Shown in pieces: positions 48,110-51,493 of a stretch of 51,493 bases of DNA. The notes beneath the pieces were generated by a model. That model worked only from the letters and a program-made list of their open reading frames with translations, ran no database searches and was not told the DNA's origin. Origin of the DNA: Acidobacteriota bacterium (GTDB lineage: Bacteria > Actinomycetota > Acidimicrobiia > Acidimicrobiales > Palsa-688); the NCBI GenBank assembly GCA_028876385.1, contig JAGWSF010000135.1:1-51493 (forward strand). The letters are read 5' to 3'. Every line of letters begins with the position of its first letter. The stretch's first letter is position 1. The position numbers were made by a program, and so were the translations under genes.

Positions 48110-49996
48110 CTATGGGACCGTGCCTGGTGGGGGTTCCGGTGGTGTTCGGGCCGGCGCAGTGTCTTCCGTTCGGGCGATGGCCCATGCGGCGTTGATTAGT
48201 CCGATGTGGGTGAAGGCTTGGGGGAAGTTGCCGAGTAGCTGGCCGGTTTGGGTGTCGATTTCTTCTGAGAAGAGCCCGACATCGTTGGCGAAGGCGCTGA
48301 TCCTCTCGAAGAGGCTGCGCGCCCGGTGTTGCTGCCCGATTTCGGCGAGGGATTGGATCAGCCAGAAGGTGCAGATCGCGAAGGTGCCCTCCTCGCCGTC
48401 CAGACCGTCGGGGTTGCGGTAGCGGTATACGAAGCCGTGGCTGTCGGTCAGCCTGTCGGCGACGGCTTCGACGGTGGCGAGCATCCGCTGGTCGTCTGGT
48501 GGCAGGAAGCCGCTGAGCAGGAGCAGCAGGCTGGACGCGTCGAGTTCTTCCGATCCGAATGATTGGGTGTAGGCACCTGCTGCGTCGTTCCAACCCTGGG
48601 TCTCCAGGGCGCCCCGGATCTGGTCGCGGACCGCGCTCCAATGGTCGAGTCGGTGGCTCGCTTCGAGCTTGTCGGCTAGTCGTATGGCTCGGTCTAGAGC
48701 CACCCAGCACATCAGTTTGGAGTGAACGAAGTGGCGGGGCCGCCCTCTTACCTCCCAGATGCCGTGGTCCGGTTCGGTCCAGCGATCGGCTGCGGTGTTG
48801 GCGACGTCGATGAGGAACTGGGCGGTTACCGGCTCGAACCTGTCGATCTCTCCGGCGTATGTCCACGCGGCGTCGAGCAGTTCTCCGTAGACGTCCAACT
48901 GGGGTTGGTTCCAAGCGCCGTTCCCGATGCGAACGGGGCGGCTGTTCAGGTAGCCGTCGAGGTGGTCGAGGTGGTGTTCGGGTACCAGGCGCTCTCCTTC
49001 GATGCTGTAGAGGATCTGCAGGTTCTCGCCTGGGGCGATCCGCCCGCCGGCTGCGGTGGCCAGGAAGGAGAAGAAGTCGCCGGCCTCATCGGGGCAGGCG
49101 GCGATCCACAAGGCGGCGAGGGTGAGGCTGGCGTCGCGGACCCAGCAGAACCGGTAGTCCCAGTTTCTCGATCCGCCCACTGTTTCGGGGAGGGAGGTGG
49201 TGGGGGCCGCGATCATGGCGCCGGTGGGGGCGTAGGTGAGGGCTTGCAGGACGCGGCCGCTGTGGCGTACCGCCTCCGCGTAGGGACCGCGGTAGCTTTG
49301 GTGCAGGTTCGACCAGGATCGCCAGCCGCTGATGGTGGACTCCAGCATGGCTTCGATTTCACCGTCAGAGAGGTACGCCCGAGGCTCTCCCCACGGTGAT
49401 GTCACCTCCATGGCAAAGTGCAGCATCTGGCCGGCGGTCACGTGGACGCGGGCGGTGGCGTCACTGTGTCGTATGTGCAGTTGCGTCTGACTGGACAGCA
49501 GGTAGCTGGAGGGTCCTCCCCGGGAGCGTACCCCTCCGTCCTCGGCGATGAGCACCGGGGCGGTGAGCCCATATCCGGCCCGGGGGGCATAGTGGATGTC
49601 GAGTTCGACGGTCCCGCTTCGCCCCTCGACCCGCCGGACGATCACGTGCGGGGACTGCCGGCCGATGTGATGGCCCCTCTCGTCGGCGCCGAAGACCATG
49701 ACGTCGGTGAGCGCCACCACTCCGTCTGGGGTATGGAACTCGGTTCTCAGCACCAGGGTGTCGTCCAGATAGATGCGTGTCGTCTCGTACGGGCCGGGTG
49801 GTCGGATCTGCCAGTGACCGCCGTTTCGGCCCAAGAGTTGGGCGAAGACGGCCGGGGAGTCGAAGCGGGGTAGGCAGGCCCAGTCGATCGATCCGTCCCG
49901 GCTGACCAGCGCTGCGCCTTGGCAGTCGGAGAGCAGGCCGTAGTCCCGGATAGGTGCGGCCCCATCGCCTGTCGGCGGAACAGTGGCTGCTGTCAC
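48110..49996 (-). CDS. Glycoside hydrolase family 15 protein (glucoamylase/trehalase-like)
   Basis: 628 residues from GTG 49996. The N-terminal beta-sandwich begins 'PIRDYGLLSDCQGAALVSRD', 'SIDWACLPRFDSPAVFAQLL', the standard bacterial GH15 start. The (alpha/alpha)6 barrel has 'TTSLPETVGGSRNWDYRFCW' then V-R-D-A-S, and later 'IGNGAWNQPQLDVYGELLDA', 'WEVRGRPRHFVHSKLMCWVA' and 'GTFAICTFWLIQSLAEIG' with the acidic residues expected near the active site. It hydrolyses alpha-glucosides, possibly trehalose. No signal peptide, so cytoplasmic. Its promoter lies in the gap to the divergent sigma factor gene. Confidence 0.92.
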   Translation of the reverse strand: MTAATVPPTGDGAAPIRDYGLLSDCQGAALVSRDGSIDWACLPRFDSPAVFAQLLGRNGGHWQIRPPGPYETTRIYLDDTLVLRTEFHTPDGVVALTDVMVFGADERGHHIGRQSPHVIVRRVEGRSGTVELDIHYAPRAGYGLTAPVLIAEDGGVRSRGGPSSYLLSSQTQLHIRHSDATARVHVTAGQMLHFAMEVTSPWGEPRAYLSDGEIEAMLESTISGWRSWSNLHQSYRGPYAEAVRHSGRVLQALTYAPTGAMIAAPTTSLPETVGGSRNWDYRFCWVRDASLTLAALWIAACPDEAGDFFSFLATAAGGRIAPGENLQILYSIEGERLVPEHHLDHLDGYLNSRPVRIGNGAWNQPQLDVYGELLDAAWTYAGEIDRFEPVTAQFLIDVANTAADRWTEPDHGIWEVRGRPRHFVHSKLMCWVALDRAIRLADKLEASHRLDHWSAVRDQIRGALETQGWNDAAGAYTQSFGSEELDASSLLLLLSGFLPPDDQRMLATVEAVADRLTDSHGFVYRYRNPDGLDGEEGTFAICTFWLIQSLAEIGQQHRARSLFERISAFANDVGLFSEEIDTQTGQLLGNFPQAFTHIGLINAAWAIARTEDTAPARTPPEPPPGTVP

Positions 49997-50150
49997 AGTC
50001 GAGGTGTCAGGTTCGTTGGTGGATGCGAGGGTGGGGTCATCTGGGTCCGGAAACCCGGCTCGAGGTCGTCAGCTTCCATATCGCTTCCGATGCGGTCACC
50101 GGGCCGGATGAAATCGGAATGAGCGGCGCGGCTGGAGGGTTTCTGTTGGC

Positions 50151-50717
50151 GTGGAACAGGCCGCCCCACCCGCCTCACAGGGGTCGGACGCGGCCTTCGC
50201 CCGGTATGTAGTCCCCGAACTGGAAGTCCTCTTGAGGGTGGCCCGCTCCCTGACCGGCCGGTCGGCCGACGCCGAGGACCTCGTCCAGGACACCTTGCTG
50301 CGTGCCTACAACAGCATCGACCGCTTCGACGGGCGCCACCCGCGAGCGTGGCTGTTGACGATCTTGCGTAACACCCACATCAACCGCAACCGCCGACGCC
50401 GGCCGGTGCTGCTGGACGACCAGGACGCCACCCTCGAACGCCTGGCGGCCACGGCCGGGACCACGCACGACGAGACCCCCGAGGGGCTGGTAGTGGGAGC
50501 GGAGTTCGACGCGGTGATCAGCGATGCCCTCAACAGCCTTCCCGAACGCTACCGGCAGGCGGTGACCCTGGTGGACATAGAAGGGTTGAACTACGCGGAG
50601 GCCGCCGAGGCTCTGGCCGTTCCGATCGGGACCGTCATGAGCCGGCTTCACCGGGCCCGGTCTCGTATGCGTCAACGCCTGGCCGCGGCCGGGTTGGCCC
50701 CCAGGAGGAAGCTATGA
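50151..50717 (+). CDS. ECF-family RNA polymerase sigma factor (SigH/SigR-like)
   Basis: 188 residues from GTG 50151. Region 2 has 'DAEDLVQDTLLRAYNSIDRF' and 'PRAWLLTILRNTHINRNRRR'. Region 4 has 'LPERYRQAVTLVDIEGLNYA', then E-A-A-E-A-L-A-V-P-I-G-T-V-M-S-R-L-H-R-A-R. This is the layout of the oxidative-stress ECF group of actinobacteria. It overlaps the zinc-binding anti-sigma gene (ATGA). Confidence 0.92.
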   Translation: MEQAAPPASQGSDAAFARYVVPELEVLLRVARSLTGRSADAEDLVQDTLLRAYNSIDRFDGRHPRAWLLTILRNTHINRNRRRRPVLLDDQDATLERLAATAGTTHDETPEGLVVGAEFDAVISDALNSLPERYRQAVTLVDIEGLNYAEAAEALAVPIGTVMSRLHRARSRMRQRLAAAGLAPRRKL

Positions 50718-51034
50718 GCACGAAACCGCGGCGGATGCTCGGCAACAAGGAGATGGCCAGCTGCCTGCAGGTCATGCGAGTCCTGCAGTCCTACCTCGAC
50801 GGCCACACCGACGAGATGACCGCCCGACGGGTAGCCAACCACCTGGAGGCCTGCCGTCGCTGCGGGATGGAGGCGTCGATCTACCGAGAGATGAAAGCGG
50901 CGTTGGCCCGACAGGCAAAGCCTCTCGACGACGAGTCTCTGGGGAGGTTGCGCCAGTTCAGCCTCTCTCTCACCCAACGTCACGACGCCGAGGACAGCAA
51001 GCCAGGCGCAGACGAGGCCCCGCCCTCCGCCTGA
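50714..51034 (+). CDS. Zinc-binding anti-sigma factor (zf-HC2)
   Basis: 106 residues from ATG 50714. The ZAS motif is H-L-E-A-C-R-R-C (H-x3-C-x2-C) preceded by 'CLQVMRVLQSYLDG', as in RsrA/RshA anti-sigma factors that release their sigma factor on thiol oxidation. It has no membrane helix. The 274 bp after it (51035-51308) show no supported gene. Confidence 0.88.
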   Translation: MSTKPRRMLGNKEMASCLQVMRVLQSYLDGHTDEMTARRVANHLEACRRCGMEASIYREMKAALARQAKPLDDESLGRLRQFSLSLTQRHDAEDSKPGADEAPPSA

Positions 51035-51308
51035 GATCGCCGCGCCGTCCGGCCGGGCCACGAACAAGTCCCTCAGGAATTCCGACGATTTGTGGACTAT
51101 CAAGCTGACCGAACGGATTTCAAGCTGATGGACGGGACCGCCAGAGCCTCATCCGGGCCGCCGCCAGCAGTAGAGCTCCTGCCACCTACGCGTCGACCCG
51201 GTCGGGCGGCGGTCTCGTCCACCAGTCAATGGTGATCTTCCCGATCACCCCAGCTCACAGTCACGGATCCGATGGAATGGGGCCAGCCGCCAAGCGGGTT
51301 CCCGACCC

Positions 51309-51493
51309 GTGATCCGAGCAACCTGGAACGGCGCCGTCATCGCCGCAAGCGACCACACCGTCGTGGTGGAAGGCAACCACTACTTCCCTCCCGAGTCGGT
51401 CAACAGGAAATACCTCACAAACAGCGACACTCATACCCGCTGTCCCTGGAAGGGCACGGCCATCTACTACACCTTGTCGGTGGACGGAAACAC
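51309..51493 (+). CDS. DUF427 domain protein (3' partial)
   Basis: The frame runs off the right edge, 61 complete codons visible from GTG 51309. It starts 'VIRATWNGAVIAASDHTVVV', then E-G-N-H-Y-F-P-P-E-S-V and 'TRCPWKGTAIYYTLSVDG', the core signature of DUF427 (C-P-W-K-G). The function of the family is unknown. No clear ribosome-binding site. Confidence 0.82.
   Translation, partial: MIRATWNGAVIAASDHTVVVEGNHYFPPESVNRKYLTNSDTHTRCPWKGTAIYYTLSVDGN

Overview
The window is GC-rich throughout, with many GTG/TTG starts and short start/stop overlaps (ATGA, GTGA, TTGA). Gene content points to a high-GC actinobacterium, probably of the Acidimicrobiia type: a secreted protein with C-terminal 'GYWMVAADGG..FTFGDA' repeats, an assimilatory APS reductase/siroheme reductase pair, a class II DAHP synthase and an actinobacterial nadD-rsfS order. 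The taxonomic call is inference.

Layout. 1-7281: a cell-surface cluster of a WxL-like secreted protein (cut by the left edge), a DUF916-type membrane-anchored partner, a third anchored protein and a 1131-residue Ig/Fn3/repeat protein. 7391-16503: housekeeping and envelope genes (GT4-like glycosyltransferase, Uma2 nuclease, CoxE/MoxR pair, SPFH and Tim44-like zinc-ribbon proteins, glucosaminidase). 16552-19268: sulfate assimilation (cysH, siroheme reductase). 19542-24159: AbiEi/DUF559-type protein, repeat-rich spacer, DAHP synthase, nadD, a small membrane protein, rsfS and an Rrf2 regulator.

24263-31794 (minus strand): an almost gap-free run of nine genes. It encodes two secreted or anchored coiled-coil proteins, an ApbE flavin transferase, a ferric-reductase-like membrane protein, a NuoF-like flavoprotein, a ferredoxin, a Ser/Thr/Pro-rich anchored protein, a sensor kinase and a response regulator. 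It looks like one dedicated envelope electron-transfer operon with its own two-component system.

33584-44849: two divergent operons around an IclR regulator and a perfect palindrome. They carry two tandem extradiol dioxygenases, a histidine phosphatase, a phenylphosphate-synthase-like PpsB/PpsA pair, a Rieske oxygenase and an oxopentenoate hydratase on one side, and a Rieske ferredoxin, HAD protein, atypical SDR and tautomerase on the other. The inferred logic is phosphorylation of a phenolic substrate, oxygenation, dephosphorylation and meta cleavage. This is the strongest candidate for an undescribed pathway.

44928-47440: an HTH-protein/nucleotidyltransferase pair resembling a toxin-antitoxin module, present once complete and once as a gap-free truncated duplicate, with a tRNA-Ala/tmRNA-like 3' end between the copies (possible integration scar). 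47722-51493: NrtS-like transporter, GH15 enzyme, an ECF sigma/anti-sigma pair and the start of a DUF427 gene.
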